A stretch of 33,561 nt of DNA from Ignavibacteriales bacterium (GCA_020061465.1 JAGUYG010000101.1:1-33561), one strand, 5' to 3'; shown: positions 7,185 through 15,466, counted from the first letter of the stretch. The notes: generated by a model from the sequence alone, not told the origin. Program-made: numbers and translations.

Positions 7185-9463
7185 TAAGGGTTCTCCGTTG
7201 GTAAAACTCCTTCAGCGATAAAATTATCTAGATCAACAACCACTGCTGTTTGAATATCTGAAGCTTGTTCCCCCCATTTTAATATCCAATCATTTATTGA
7301 CATTGAAGCAGGGGTCTCTGGGCTTTGAAGTAAAGCGATTTGAACAATAATATCCATATATCTTTCTAAATGATACATCCTCCATTCCCTTGAATTAGAG
7401 CCATAACCTTTATTCTTGTCCAAGTACATTTTTGCTAGTGGTGATGCGCTATTAATCCACCATATGTTCCGTCCAAAATCTTGGGGGTATTGAACAACAG
7501 GGGGTTCATCGCTCATGAAATAGCGGTATTCTTTAGTATCAGGATCTCGATCAAAATCGCCTGAAATAAAAATCCTAGGAAATCCTTTACCTGTATTATC
7601 CCCCTTTCCTGAGCCCTTTCCTTCCGTAACCTTAATCTCTGCCCCTTCTTTCGACATACATTTATCATCGAATGCAACAACCCTAGTTTCTCCAAGGGCA
7701 AATCCAAATACTGTTCCGGCCGCACTGACTCTTGCTATGTTAGGATTATCTTCTGTCCACATAAGAGCAATATTACTAATTTTCACACTTTCAGATAACC
7801 AACAAATTGTCTCTAAACTTCCTCTTCCACCTAAACCAATGGTTAATTCAGATGGTTGGATTTCAATTTTATGTATATGAACAACCTCTAAAGGAACTTT
7901 ATTCGAAATAATTTTGCCCTCAATAGTTTCAGCATAAACATGTGTCTTCCCACAGGAAAAAGTATTAATAACCATCAGATCTTCGTCTACATAAGCGATA
8001 TTCGTATCTTCTACAATCCATCTGAAAGGAATCGGTCTTATTCTTCTTCTTTCTTTATCATAAAATTTTAGTCTTGGACGAAAAGAAACGCCAATGCCAG
8101 AATATTGGTAAGGAAGATCTAATTCGATAAATTTTACCTTTGCAGCAGGCAATGGAGGTGTAACAGGAGGAATTGGTCCCTTCCCTCCCCACATTCCTTT
8201 CATATACTCTTTTAGGAATTTATTTTTCCATCTATCTAGTGCTTCATTCATTCTAGTAATGGCATTTTTTTCTTGCTGATTATATTTTCTTCTTTCTTTG
8301 TCTTCAAAATCATGTGCATATTTCTGTATTTCCTGAGAAATAAATTTCGTAATTGCTCTCGTTAAAGGACTTGATGCTAGATAGTGTCGATCATTTTGTT
8401 TATAGGGTTCTAATGAATCAAGCTCACAATCCCCATAAATTTTGGTACGATATGCAGATTGAATATCAAGTTCATTAACAGAAATATAACCCAAGAAACC
8501 AGATTGACCTTTAAAGATAACATTATGTCTTCCCTTCAAACTATAATTCATATTAACCTGAGAAGTTCTCAAGACTAAAATACCACTTGAAAATTTATTA
8601 TTATTTGTTGTTGAAATTTCATTATCCGTTTCAGGATCTTTTAATTTTTCAGGAATCTTTATTACTCGAGGTTGTTCATTATCAATTGGTTTTATAATTG
8701 GTAGCGATATTTCTTTTCCATCATTAAACATTTTTCCGTTCACAACAACATATACTTTGCAGATCTCTAATGTTTTAATCATTTGTGGATGTTCTTGCAA
8801 ATTCATTATAAGTGAATTTATTGGAATATGATTGTCATATCCTTTAGGATTTACCCCCATTATCAATGAAAAGCCATTCGCCAACTTTAAAGCATCGTGT
8901 ACTCCTTGTGGGAATGTATTTAAAGAACATCTCATTGATTTCAATATCTTTGTTAATTCGTCTTCTAAATTAGCAACTTGAAAATTTTTACCTTCTTCTG
9001 GATTAGGAATGTATCCGAATTTAATTGAACCCCCAGTAACGCCATACTTATTTCCAATATTCTTTTTTACCGTATGTATAAAAGCATACTCATTAAACAT
9101 TTGTGTCATATAACATTTACCGCCATTACCATGCCCACCTTGAATATTACCACTCTTAATACCTCTAACTGCTGCGTCAGGATCGGCCCAAATTCTGAAA
9201 TTATTTTCAATCATTTCACTCGTCATTCCGACAAAATCAAGACAACAAATTGATGCAAATTCGTTTTTTCTTCCAAAATCAAAAAACACTATTACAATTC
9301 TTTTCTCCTTTACGGCATCTTCTCGCGCATAGGCATCCGACGAATTTTTTATCCATTCTGGTAAGCCCATTTCATGGGACTGAAATGGTTTACAGAGTAA
9401 TTTAATCGCACCTTCCTCATGCACTTTTGTATCTTTATCTGGTGTATAAGTAAATGAAGACAT
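7184..9463 (-). CDS. GHKL-family ATPase (MutL/MORC-like) with two bacterial Ig-like (BIG_2) domains
   Basis: Start taken at the ATG 9461-9463, because GTGAGG lies six bases upstream; the upstream GTG at 9475 would be part of that site. The protein is 759 residues. Residues about 15-200 are a GHKL ATPase: N-box EWIKNSSDA (36-44), a DxVGM box at 76-80 (the DxGxG position), and GGHGNGGK at 109-116 as the ATP lid. Residues about 200-370 resemble the transducer region, and 370-425 are charged and helical. Two Ig-like repeats follow at about 445-530 and 531-612. The second is textbook BIG_2: LTIGLGG, then LMWTEDNPNIARVSAAGTVF, then a GETRVVA strand. A Gly-rich linker (614-627) leads to a C-terminal domain of about 130 residues. 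There is no signal peptide. First gene of the cassette. Confidence 0.85.
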   Translation of the reverse strand: MSSFTYTPDKDTKVHEEGAIKLLCKPFQSHEMGLPEWIKNSSDAYAREDAVKEKRIVIVFFDFGRKNEFASICCLDFVGMTSEMIENNFRIWADPDAAVRGIKSGNIQGGHGNGGKCYMTQMFNEYAFIHTVKKNIGNKYGVTGGSIKFGYIPNPEEGKNFQVANLEDELTKILKSMRCSLNTFPQGVHDALKLANGFSLIMGVNPKGYDNHIPINSLIMNLQEHPQMIKTLEICKVYVVVNGKMFNDGKEISLPIIKPIDNEQPRVIKIPEKLKDPETDNEISTTNNNKFSSGILVLRTSQVNMNYSLKGRHNVIFKGQSGFLGYISVNELDIQSAYRTKIYGDCELDSLEPYKQNDRHYLASSPLTRAITKFISQEIQKYAHDFEDKERRKYNQQEKNAITRMNEALDRWKNKFLKEYMKGMWGGKGPIPPVTPPLPAAKVKFIELDLPYQYSGIGVSFRPRLKFYDKERRRIRPIPFRWIVEDTNIAYVDEDLMVINTFSCGKTHVYAETIEGKIISNKVPLEVVHIHKIEIQPSELTIGLGGRGSLETICWLSESVKISNIALMWTEDNPNIARVSAAGTVFGFALGETRVVAFDDKCMSKEGAEIKVTEGKGSGKGDNTGKGFPRIFISGDFDRDPDTKEYRYFMSDEPPVVQYPQDFGRNIWWINSASPLAKMYLDKNKGYGSNSREWRMYHLERYMDIIVQIALLQSPETPASMSINDWILKWGEQASDIQTAVVVDLDNFIAEGVLPTENP

Positions 9464-9486
9464 GTTTTTCCTCACTTTTTAATAAT

Positions 9487-9885
9487 TTAGATCCAAATTA
9501 TTTTTATTTCATTTTCTAAAGTCTTAAACTCTTTATCACCCGTAACAAGCGTTGCTTTCTTCATCCTTGCCAAAGCAGCGGCATAAGCATCAGCGTAGGA
9601 CATCTTATTAAATGCTTTGTACTCTGCCGCTTGGAGTGTAAGATTAATATTTGCCTCAATAATATCAATCGGCAGCGCTTTTACAATTTCAAAGACCAGC
9701 CTTGCTTTCTGTTCACCGCCAACTCGAAGTGCGTGATAGTAGACCTCACCCAAGTTTACAACGCACATTAGCGAATATTCATCTGCCTCAGCACATTTTT
9801 CAAAAATTTCAGCTACTTTATTGTATCCTTCTTCTTTATTTAAATATGCTATTAAAGCATAACTGTCGAGAACTACTGGTTTCAT
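9487..9885 (-). CDS. vapC: PIN-domain ribonuclease toxin (VapC family)
   Basis: A 132-residue protein with the PIN fold and its acidic residues: D7 in VVLDSYALIAYLN, E47 in NLGEVYY, D99 in MSYADAYAAALA, and D117 in LVTGDKEF. VapC toxins cleave tRNA or rRNA and are neutralised by the upstream antitoxin. The start codon overlaps the end of the AbrB-type antitoxin gene, the standard arrangement. All catalytic acids are present, so it is likely functional. It sits between the defence cassette and a set of decayed toxin-antitoxin genes, with only 23 bases to the ATPase start, so some read-through from this pair into the cassette is possible. Confidence 0.9.
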   Translation of the reverse strand: MKPVVLDSYALIAYLNKEEGYNKVAEIFEKCAEADEYSLMCVVNLGEVYYHALRVGGEQKARLVFEIVKALPIDIIEANINLTLQAAEYKAFNKMSYADAYAAALARMKKATLVTGDKEFKTLENEIKIIWI

Positions 9886-10112
9886 AATTCTCTTTCTTTC
9901 TTTTTATCTTCCATCAAAGACTTTAACATTTTACCCTTTTCATCTAGAATCCCGGCAAGTTTATTAAAATATTCCTTATCTAAAGGTTGTATTATTACCT
10001 TGTCCCCTTGTTCAATAAATGCAACCTTTATCCCGTTTTTCATTCCGTATTTTCTTCGGATTTTTACAGGTATTACGATTTGTCCTTTTGATGTTATTAC
10101 TGATGTTTCCAT
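9882..10112 (-). CDS. vapB: AbrB/MazE-type (SpoVT-AbrB fold) antitoxin
   Basis: Start chosen at the ATG 10110-10112, which has AAGGAG seven bases upstream; a longer reading to 10163 adds residues unlike the family. The 76-residue protein begins METSVITSKGQIVIPVKIRR, the swapped-hairpin AbrB DNA-binding signature. It then has a glycine-containing KNGIKVAF turn and ends in a charged tail ..LKSLMEDKKKEREL that would wrap the toxin. It overlaps vapC by four bases. The tail is very similar to that of the damaged antitoxin at 11229-11462 (LKSFMEEKKREREL), showing the two are paralogues. It should autoregulate the pair. Confidence 0.88.
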   Translation of the reverse strand: METSVITSKGQIVIPVKIRRKYGMKNGIKVAFIEQGDKVIIQPLDKEYFNKLAGILDEKGKMLKSLMEDKKKEREL

Positions 10113-10222
10113 ATTCTTACTCCTTTCAACCGCAAACTTACTAAAAACAAAAAGGTAAGTCAAGAATTAATTTGTATTACATATAAATATTGGTGTGATT
10201 TTCGGGGGATGGTTTCGTTAGA

Positions 10223-10273
10223 TTATAATGAGATCGTTACTCTTCCGCCGGAGGTAATTTTGAATATTTTCAT
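10223..10273 (-). pseudogene. N-terminal fragment of a second AbrB-type antitoxin
   Basis: Sixteen codons reading MKIFKITSGGRVTISL then stop. The DNA is closely similar to the start of the antitoxin pseudogene at 11462 (shared ATCGTTAC, CTTC, GCCGGA, TATTTTCAT blocks in order). It shows that the intact family has Gly-Gly at the position where the other copy has a stop codon. Confidence 0.55.
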
Positions 10274-10457
10274 GATGAAAATTTTTTAAACTTAAAAAAT
10301 TATGCTCACTAACTTAATTACTATTTGCTGCTGATGAAACAAAAATATCTGTTGATGATTACATGTATGATCCTCAGTGCTATTTTTATGCAGCAAAACA
10401 GGATGCGGTAAACTAAAATTATTTGTTCAAAGTTTGAAAGATGATAAATTAATTTGC

Positions 10458-10475
10458 GCACTCTTTTTAGAGTGC
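10458..10475. terminator. small stem-loop, possible terminator or boundary element
   Basis: Perfect 7-bp stem GCACTCT/AGAGTGC with a TTTT loop. There is no strong T-tract on either side, so termination is uncertain. Confidence 0.3.
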
Positions 10476-10532
10476 TCATTTATAGACAAAAATGTTATTT
10501 TTGTTTAAAGTATTTGGGACTTGCAAGTTTTT

Positions 10533-10856
10533 ATGACAGACCGAGAAAAAAATATAGCTCTGCGAATTAAAAACAAGATTAAAGAAAGAGACTCTTCCGC
10601 AGAAATTATCCTTTACGGTTCGCATGCAAGCGGAACTGCAAATGAAGGATCGGATTGGGATATATTAATTTTGCTTGACAGGGAAGATGTTAACTTAAAG
10701 ACCGAGCAGGAATACAGACACCATCTGCTTGATCTTGAACTTGAAATAGGCGAACCCATTTCGGTCATGGTTTATTCTAAAAACCGCTGGGATGCAAGGC
10801 ACTCTATAACGCCTTTGTACCGCAGTATAAGCAAGGAGGGAATTACTTTAAATTGA
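10533..10856 (+). CDS. minimal nucleotidyltransferase (MNT) antitoxin-like protein
   Basis: Start taken at ATG 10533; a TTG at 10521 would add four residues, and neither has a strong ribosome-binding site. The 107-residue protein has the polymerase-beta nucleotidyltransferase motif LYGSHASG (GS at 29-30) followed by SDWDILILL, with the metal-binding D41 and D43. MNT proteins of HEPN-MNT pairs act as antitoxins, some by AMPylating the HEPN RNase. The stop overlaps the TTG start of the HEPN-like reading frame directly downstream, so the pair was originally coupled. MNT itself looks intact; its partner is frameshifted. Confidence 0.85.
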   Translation: MTDREKNIALRIKNKIKERDSSAEIILYGSHASGTANEGSDWDILILLDREDVNLKTEQEYRHHLLDLELEIGEPISVMVYSKNRWDARHSITPLYRSISKEGITLN

Positions 10857-11223
10857 CGGACGGAATTAATGATTATATAACCTATCGCCTTGAGAAAGCA
10901 AAGCAAAGCTTCTTGCCGATAATAAAAGCTGGAACTCCAGCGTAAACAGACTTTATTACGCATGTTTTTATTCCGTAAGCGCATTACTAACCAAAAATAA
11001 TTTTGAAGCCAAATCGCACAGCAGTATAAGGACTATTTTCTTCAGAGAATTTATTAAAACAGGAAAAGTTCATAAAGATTTCGGCAAGCTTTATTCCGAT
11101 TTGTTCGACTGGAGAAATAAAGGTGATTATTCTGATTTTATCGACTTCAGCGCACAGGATGTTTTACCAATATTAGAAAAGGCGGATCAGTTTATTGAGG
11201 TGATAGAAAAACTTATTAGATAA
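10853..11223 (+). pseudogene. HEPN-domain protein (UPF0332-like), frameshifted
   Basis: Begins at a TTG overlapping the MNT stop, with AAGGAGG about 13 bases before it. The first frame reads TDGINDYITYRLEKAKQSF and then runs into a TAA within twenty codons. The family continues in another frame from about 10906: KLLADNKSWNSSVNRLYYAC, then FYSVSALLTKNN, WRNKGDYSDF and a C-terminal helix, to the TAA at 11221-11223. The break lies in three tandem AAAGC units (10895-10910). HEPN proteins normally have a few more residues there, so slippage or deletion between the units explains it. HEPN proteins are RNase toxins or RNA-binding partners of MNT proteins; this copy is unlikely to be made in full. 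Confidence 0.75.
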
Positions 11224-11228
11224 GGTTT

Positions 11229-11462
11229 TCACAGCTCCCTCTCCCTCTTCTTCTCTTCCATAAAAGATTTCAATAGTTTACCCCTCATTCCAAGTAAACC
11301 GGCATTTGCTTTTATTTCTTCAATTGTGGCAAGCGGTATTATTTCTATTCTTTCCTTGCTGATGTAAAACTTCACACGACGACCTGGTTCTAACCCATAT
11401 TTCTTCCGCAATTCAACGGTAATCGTTACCCTTCAGCCGGATGTAACTTTTACTATTTTCAT
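11229..11462 (-). pseudogene. AbrB/MazE-type antitoxin with an in-frame TGA, toxin partner missing
   Basis: Starting at ATG 11460-11462 the frame reads MKIVKVTSG, TGA (11433-11435), then RVTITVELRKKYGLEPGRRV and on to ..LLKSFMEEKKREREL. It is a complete antitoxin apart from one codon. The related fragment at 10223-10273 has GGA there, so a single G-to-T change explains the stop. A TTG at 11411 could still start a 60-residue C-terminal piece lacking the DNA-binding hairpin's first strand. Downstream on the same strand there is no PIN toxin, only the convergent HEPN remnant. It is therefore an orphan. Tail similarity to the vapB antitoxin at 9882-10112 marks them as paralogues. Confidence 0.75.
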
Positions 11463-11880
11463 TATGTGTTACTTGTCCCTTCCGTAAAAAATATGTGCTT
11501 GCAAATCATTAATGCCTCTTATGAAATATTTTTCTTTTAACTGCAGTAAAATTATACGATGGCATCGTACAAAAAACAAATAATTATACGATGGTATCGT
11601 ATAGAAGTGTTTGATAAAGTGTGAAAAATGCTTTAGTCTTATCTAATTCCGTACTTTTAAAAGAACGCATGGGGGTTGATATTTTACAGCAAATTTTCTT
11701 ACAGCGATTAAGCTTTCTACAATAGATTTTTTAAGGGGATTAGGAATCATGCGCGACCAGCTTAATTCCCGTGATAGTGTAACGACAATTGTTTTCCGTA
11801 ACCAGGCCGCTGGTTTCCTAATATATCTTTATTAAATTCCCCTTGCTGGTACCATATCTACTCTTTCAGCCTCTTTCCCC
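11463..11880. other. 418-base gap with tandem operator-like palindromes and an imperfect inverted repeat
   Basis: Holds the two palindromes at 11553-11603 and, further right, an imperfect inverted structure at 11733-11844. In that structure AAGGGGA and ATTAGGAA on the left face TTCCTAAT and TCCCCTT on the right, with CCAGC/GCTGG inside. It could be a small non-autonomous element or a structured 3' region of the trpB2 transcript. No gene seen. Confidence 0.45.
11553..11603. promoter_or_regulatory. two tandem palindromic operator-like sites
   Basis: Site 2 (11585-11603) is TATACGAT, GGT, ATCGTATA: perfect 8-bp arms. Site 1 (11553-11570) is TATACGAT, GGC, ATCGTAC: the inner six bases of each arm are perfect. 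Both are preceded by AAT and their centres are 32 bases apart, close to three helical turns. They lie about 90-140 bases upstream of the decayed antitoxin start, suggesting the autoregulatory operator of that former toxin-antitoxin pair. Confidence 0.55.
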
Positions 11881-13248
11881 TCACTCAACCGGGTGAAGAT
11901 TCAATTCCTTCAAACCGGAGTAAAGCTCATCATCGGTTAATTCATGATCCACAAGCTTTCCGGCAAAGTAATCGCTGTAAGCGCTCATATCAAAGTAACC
12001 GTGTCCGCAAAGGTTAAACAAAATTGTTTTTGACTTTCCTTCCTGCTTTGCTTTTTCGGCTTCTCTAAATACCTGCGCTATGCCGTGCGTTGCTTCGGGA
12101 GCGGGAATGATGCCTTCGGTTCGCGCAAATTTTACACCGGCGTCAAAGCATTCAAGCTGCTGCATTGCCGATGCTTCAATGATTTTATCTTTAAGCAGTT
12201 GGCTCACTATTACGCCGGCACCGTGATACCGCAGTCCGCCTGCGTGGATAGGAGCCGGAACGAATGTATGTCCTAACGTGTACATCGGAAGCAAAGGAGT
12301 AAGTCCTACCGTATCTCCAAAATCATAACGGAATTCTCCTCTGGTAAGCTTTGGACATGAGGCAGGTTCAACGGCAATACATCTGATATTTTTTCCTTCG
12401 GTTAAATTGTATTTTAAGAAGGGAAAAGATATGCCGGCAAAGTTTGAACCTCCGCCGAAAGGCGCAATAACTATATCGGGGAAATCGCCTGCTTTTTCGA
12501 ACTGCTTAACTGCCTCCAATCCGATTACGGTTTGATGCATTAAAACATGGTTAAGTACGCTTCCCAATGAGTATTTTGTGTTGGCGCTTGTAGCAGCTCT
12601 TTCAACAGCTTCCGAGATAGCAATTCCTAAGCTGCCGGGCGAATCAGGATTTGCGGCTAAAATTTTTCTTCCCGATTCTGTTTTATTCGTAGGAGAAGAA
12701 AAAACCTCTGCGCCCCATACATTCATCATCGATTTGCGGTAAGGCTTTTGATCGTAGCTTATCTTTACCATGTAAACTTCAAGTTCCATCCCGAAAGTTT
12801 GACACGCAAAAGCAAGCGCGCTGCCCCACTGACCGGCTCCGGTTTCGGTGGTTAATTTTTTCACCCCCTCTGCTTTGTTATAATAAGCCTGAGCAACTGC
12901 GGTGTTTGGTTTGTGTGAACCGGCGGGACTAACTCCTTCATATTTATAATAAATTTTCGCAGGTGTGTCTAAAAGTTTCTCCAAATTGTATGCGCGGTAC
13001 AGAGGGGTGGGGCGCCACATTTTATATATATCCCGTACTTCTTCGGGAATATCAATCCATCTTTCTTTTGATACTTCTTGTTTAATTAATTCCATCGGGA
13101 ATAACGGCGCTAAATCTTCAGGACCAATAGGCTGTTTTGTTCCCGGATGTAATGGCGGCAGCATAGCATTAGGCATATCAGCCTGTATGTTATACCATTG
13201 TTCGGGAATTTCATTTTCGGACAGTAAAAATTTTTTTGTTTTTTTCAT
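11881..13248 (-). CDS. trpB: tryptophan synthase beta chain, TrpB2 type
   Basis: A 455-residue PLP enzyme of the TrpB2 clade, which is longer than TrpB1 (about 390-400). Signatures are the N-terminal [33 protein letters not shown], the PLP lysine in [23 protein letters not shown], and the phosphate-binding FGGGSNFAG loop. It condenses indole with serine to give tryptophan. TrpB2 often occurs away from the trp operon and without TrpA, as here, and is thought to use free indole or salvage it. It is a single-gene transcription unit on the minus strand with toxin-antitoxin debris downstream. Whether a second TrpB exists in the genome cannot be seen. Confidence 0.93.
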   Translation of the reverse strand: MKKTKKFLLSENEIPEQWYNIQADMPNAMLPPLHPGTKQPIGPEDLAPLFPMELIKQEVSKERWIDIPEEVRDIYKMWRPTPLYRAYNLEKLLDTPAKIYYKYEGVSPAGSHKPNTAVAQAYYNKAEGVKKLTTETGAGQWGSALAFACQTFGMELEVYMVKISYDQKPYRKSMMNVWGAEVFSSPTNKTESGRKILAANPDSPGSLGIAISEAVERAATSANTKYSLGSVLNHVLMHQTVIGLEAVKQFEKAGDFPDIVIAPFGGGSNFAGISFPFLKYNLTEGKNIRCIAVEPASCPKLTRGEFRYDFGDTVGLTPLLPMYTLGHTFVPAPIHAGGLRYHGAGVIVSQLLKDKIIEASAMQQLECFDAGVKFARTEGIIPAPEATHGIAQVFREAEKAKQEGKSKTILFNLCGHGYFDMSAYSDYFAGKLVDHELTDDELYSGLKELNLHPVE

Positions 13249-13637
13249 AGCATTTAATTATTGTTTGTGAAGTAAGTAGTTTCCTTGCTTGGGCGCAATA
13301 ATAAGAATTTTCGGAAATAATAGGAAATGGAAGCCTTTGTTTAATCTGCAATAATTAAAAAAAAGCAATTTTCTTTAATCATCGATTTCATGAGGATTAA
13401 ATTAGTTTCGCAAATTTATCAAATCTATTCATTGCTAATGAACGCTCTTGTTCAATATGGATGAACATCCGGAATGACAGCTTTTAATTGTTATAGAATC
13501 AGGCATCAAATGTGAAATGTGAGACGGAAGAATGTATTTGATATTTCATTTTACGTTTACCGTTTGGCTTAGAAATGTTTTGGGTTTGGTGATTAATCTG
13601 GTGGGAGAGGCAATTCTTTTTAAAAAATATACTTTTT
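13249..13637. other. 389-base gap, nothing definite
   Basis: Contains the trpB2 promoter region on the right flank of that gene and the 3' end region of the DUF4143 gene. Weak partial inverted repeats are visible (AAATGTGAAATGT near 13507 against ATTTCATTTTAC near 13540). No convincing gene or RNA was found. Confidence 0.4.
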
Positions 13638-14864
13638 TCACCAAAGAATATCGATCGGTAATGCAAACATATTTTTCCCAAATGGTATGGATTCTTTACC
13701 TGTATAAATGACTATCCCTCTAAAAAACTTTTTGCCGGTTTCATCGGCAAACATTTTTAGATGATTAAAATCCGCCGAAGAAATTTTTGCTGAAGCTTTA
13801 ACTTCGATTCCTACTAATCTGCCGTCGCTTCGCTCGATAACAAAATCAATTTCATGACCTGATGAAGTACGAAGATGATATAAAGAAAGATTAAATTGAC
13901 TCCATGATGATTGTTTTAACAATTCTATTAGTACAAAGTTTTCAAGAATTCTGCCCCATGATAAAGTATCGTATAGAATTTTATCCGGCTCAAATCCGAT
14001 AATATGCGTCAATAATCCGGTATCGCTAATATAAAGCTTGGGGGTTTTAATTAATCTTTTGGATAAATTTCCCGACCATGCGGGCAAAAGATAAATCATA
14101 AAAACTGCTTCCAGTAACGCTGTATATCGTTTAAGCGTGGTTTGTGGAATAGCTGCTGAACGCGAAAATTCTGCAAAGTTAAGAAGTGTGCCGGCGCGTG
14201 CCGAAAAAATGCTTAGAAGTTTTGGAAGCTCGCTTAGCTTTTCAATGCTGGAGATATCTCTTACATCCCGCTGTAAAATGGTAGTTATATAAGATTTAAA
14301 CCACGCATTTTGTCTTGAGCGGTCATTTCTTCGCAGCATTTCGGGAAATCCACCTGTCATTACCCTTCTTACAATATCATTTTTCATCGGCTGCTTAAAG
14401 GTTGGTTTAAATTCAATATTAAAAACCTCATCAATAAAATTAAAATTGCTGCCTGTAATTTCGTTTTGAGAAAAGGGAAACAGTTGGAGAATTTCGATTC
14501 TGCCCGCCAATGACTCCGATACCTTAGGCAGTAAAAGAACATTCGATGAACCGGTAAGAATGTACTTCCCCGCCTTTCGGTTTTTGTCAATAACATTTTT
14601 AATTGCTACAAAAATATCAGGTACTTTTTGCACTTCATCGATGATTAGACTGCCGTCATAACCGGTAAGAAATTCCATCGGATTATTTAAAGCAGCGGAT
14701 AAAATTCCGGGGTCATCACAAGTTAAATATTTTGCAGGGTAGTCGTTTTCAGCAAGATATTTTACAAGAGTGCTCTTTCCGGTTTGTCTCGCACCGTGCA
14801 ATAGCACTACCGGTGAATCTGATAAAGCAGTAATCAACTTTTGTTTAATTTTTCTTTCAATCAT
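13638..14864 (-). CDS. AAA-type ATPase with DUF4143 domain
   Basis: Start chosen at ATG 14862-14864 (MIERKIKQKLITALSD); the longer frame runs into a palindromic operator-like region and has no homology. The 408-residue protein has a Walker A, LLHGARQTGKSTL, Walker B, GSLIIDEVQKVPD, a sensor-like KYILTGSSN, and an arginine-containing LAGRIEILQLFPFSQNE. A C-terminal DUF4143 segment follows with ISDTGLLTHIIGF, GRILENFVLIELLKQ and a nuclease-like HEIDFVIE...VGIEVKAS motif resembling PD-(D/E)XK folds. Such proteins are very common in Bacteroidota and are often lone, mobile-looking genes of unknown role, possibly defence or toxin-antitoxin related. It is a single-gene unit. Confidence 0.88.
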   Translation of the reverse strand: MIERKIKQKLITALSDSPVVLLHGARQTGKSTLVKYLAENDYPAKYLTCDDPGILSAALNNPMEFLTGYDGSLIIDEVQKVPDIFVAIKNVIDKNRKAGKYILTGSSNVLLLPKVSESLAGRIEILQLFPFSQNEITGSNFNFIDEVFNIEFKPTFKQPMKNDIVRRVMTGGFPEMLRRNDRSRQNAWFKSYITTILQRDVRDISSIEKLSELPKLLSIFSARAGTLLNFAEFSRSAAIPQTTLKRYTALLEAVFMIYLLPAWSGNLSKRLIKTPKLYISDTGLLTHIIGFEPDKILYDTLSWGRILENFVLIELLKQSSWSQFNLSLYHLRTSSGHEIDFVIERSDGRLVGIEVKASAKISSADFNHLKMFADETGKKFFRGIVIYTGKESIPFGKNMFALPIDILW

Positions 14865-14883
14865 AGTGCAAACATATATTATC

Positions 14884-14937
14884 AATGGATGATAATCAAC
14901 CACTATGTGGATGATTATCATCCACCTGGTGGACGAT
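14884..14937. promoter_or_regulatory. palindromic operator cluster upstream of the DUF4143 ATPase
   Basis: GTGGATGAT, T, ATCATCCAC is a perfect 19-bp palindrome at 14907-14925. Additional half-sites flank it: ATGGATGAT at about 14884, and GTGGACGAT at about 14929 (one mismatch). GGATGATAATC at 14887 and GATTATCATCC form a second, longer-range 11-bp pairing. The cluster lies 20-75 bases upstream of the chosen start, where an autoregulator would bind. Confidence 0.5.
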
Positions 14938-15175
14938 TTGCAAGATTTTTACAGCCATCAATTAAGGAAAGAATGTTTTTGACGGGCGCTTACTTGTACG
15001 CTGCAGTTTTTATTCTAACCCTTTTGATGTAAAATGTTTAACGCTTGATTAGAAAAATATAAATATGCTGCTGCTTGTACGAATCTCATCTTGCATAAAA
15101 TCCTTTTTATCGCAGCAGCCAATATTTTTTTACCCCCCCTGCTGTGAAATTGTATTTGAAAGATTTAAATGCTTC
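14938..15175. other. intergenic, possible hairpin
   Basis: The whole gap between genes is 14865-15175, its left part being the operator cluster. In the rest, GCTGCTGC near 15067 can pair with GCAGCAGC near 15112, flanked by AAATAT/ATATTT. No gene seen. Confidence 0.35.
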
Positions 15176-15466
15176 TTATTCAATCTTAAAAATTTCGCGG
15201 TAGCCGGTTTCAACTAAATCCATGTAACCCTTTATGATGTCTCTTACTTCCGGTTTTAAAGTAAAACCTTCCTGCTTATCAAAAACAGATAGGCTTTCTA
15301 CTTCGTATTCAAGAACAACCGTCCAATAGTCTGCCACTGCATCGGTCATGAGCCGCGGTTTTTTCATGTCGGATGATTCCATAAAAGGAAAAGTCTGCTT
15401 GAATTTGTTAACAAGCTCTTTTGCCATTCCGGGTTTTGTTCTAAACACGTTGCGGACTAAATACAT
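15176..15466 (-). CDS. small ferredoxin-like (dimeric alpha-beta barrel, NIPSNAP-like) protein
   Basis: Start chosen at the ATG 15464-15466 because a perfect AGGAGG lies six bases upstream; the longer frame is unsupported. The 96-residue protein starts MYLVRNVFRTKPGMAKELVN, a strand followed by the long helix typical of NIPSNAP/dimeric alpha-beta barrel proteins. It continues with MTDAVADYWTVVLEYEVESL and a final helix. Proteins of this fold are often described only as hypothetical; function unknown. It is a single-gene unit divergent from the his operon. Confidence 0.75.
   Translation of the reverse strand: MYLVRNVFRTKPGMAKELVNKFKQTFPFMESSDMKKPRLMTDAVADYWTVVLEYEVESLSVFDKQEGFTLKPEVRDIIKGYMDLVETGYREIFKIE

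Larger units (their letters stand above)
10113..10532. other. 420-base gap holding an antitoxin fragment and a hairpin
   Basis: Besides the vapB promoter region it contains an AbrB-antitoxin N-terminal fragment (10223-10273) and a stem-loop at 10458-10475 (GCACTCT, TTTT, AGAGTGC). It also holds a short plus-strand frame at 10334-10414 starting MKQKYLLMITCMILS, which looks like a signal peptide cut off after about 25 residues. This is probably debris of deleted genes. Confidence 0.45.

Noticed and set aside
9464-9475. GTG start for the GHKL ATPase
   Set aside because: The GTG and following AGG form the ribosome-binding site for the ATG six bases downstream.
10334-10414. Short secreted peptide gene starting MKQKYLLMITCMILS
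   Set aside because: Only about 26 codons, no ribosome-binding site and no mature part; it looks like the start of a deleted gene or chance.
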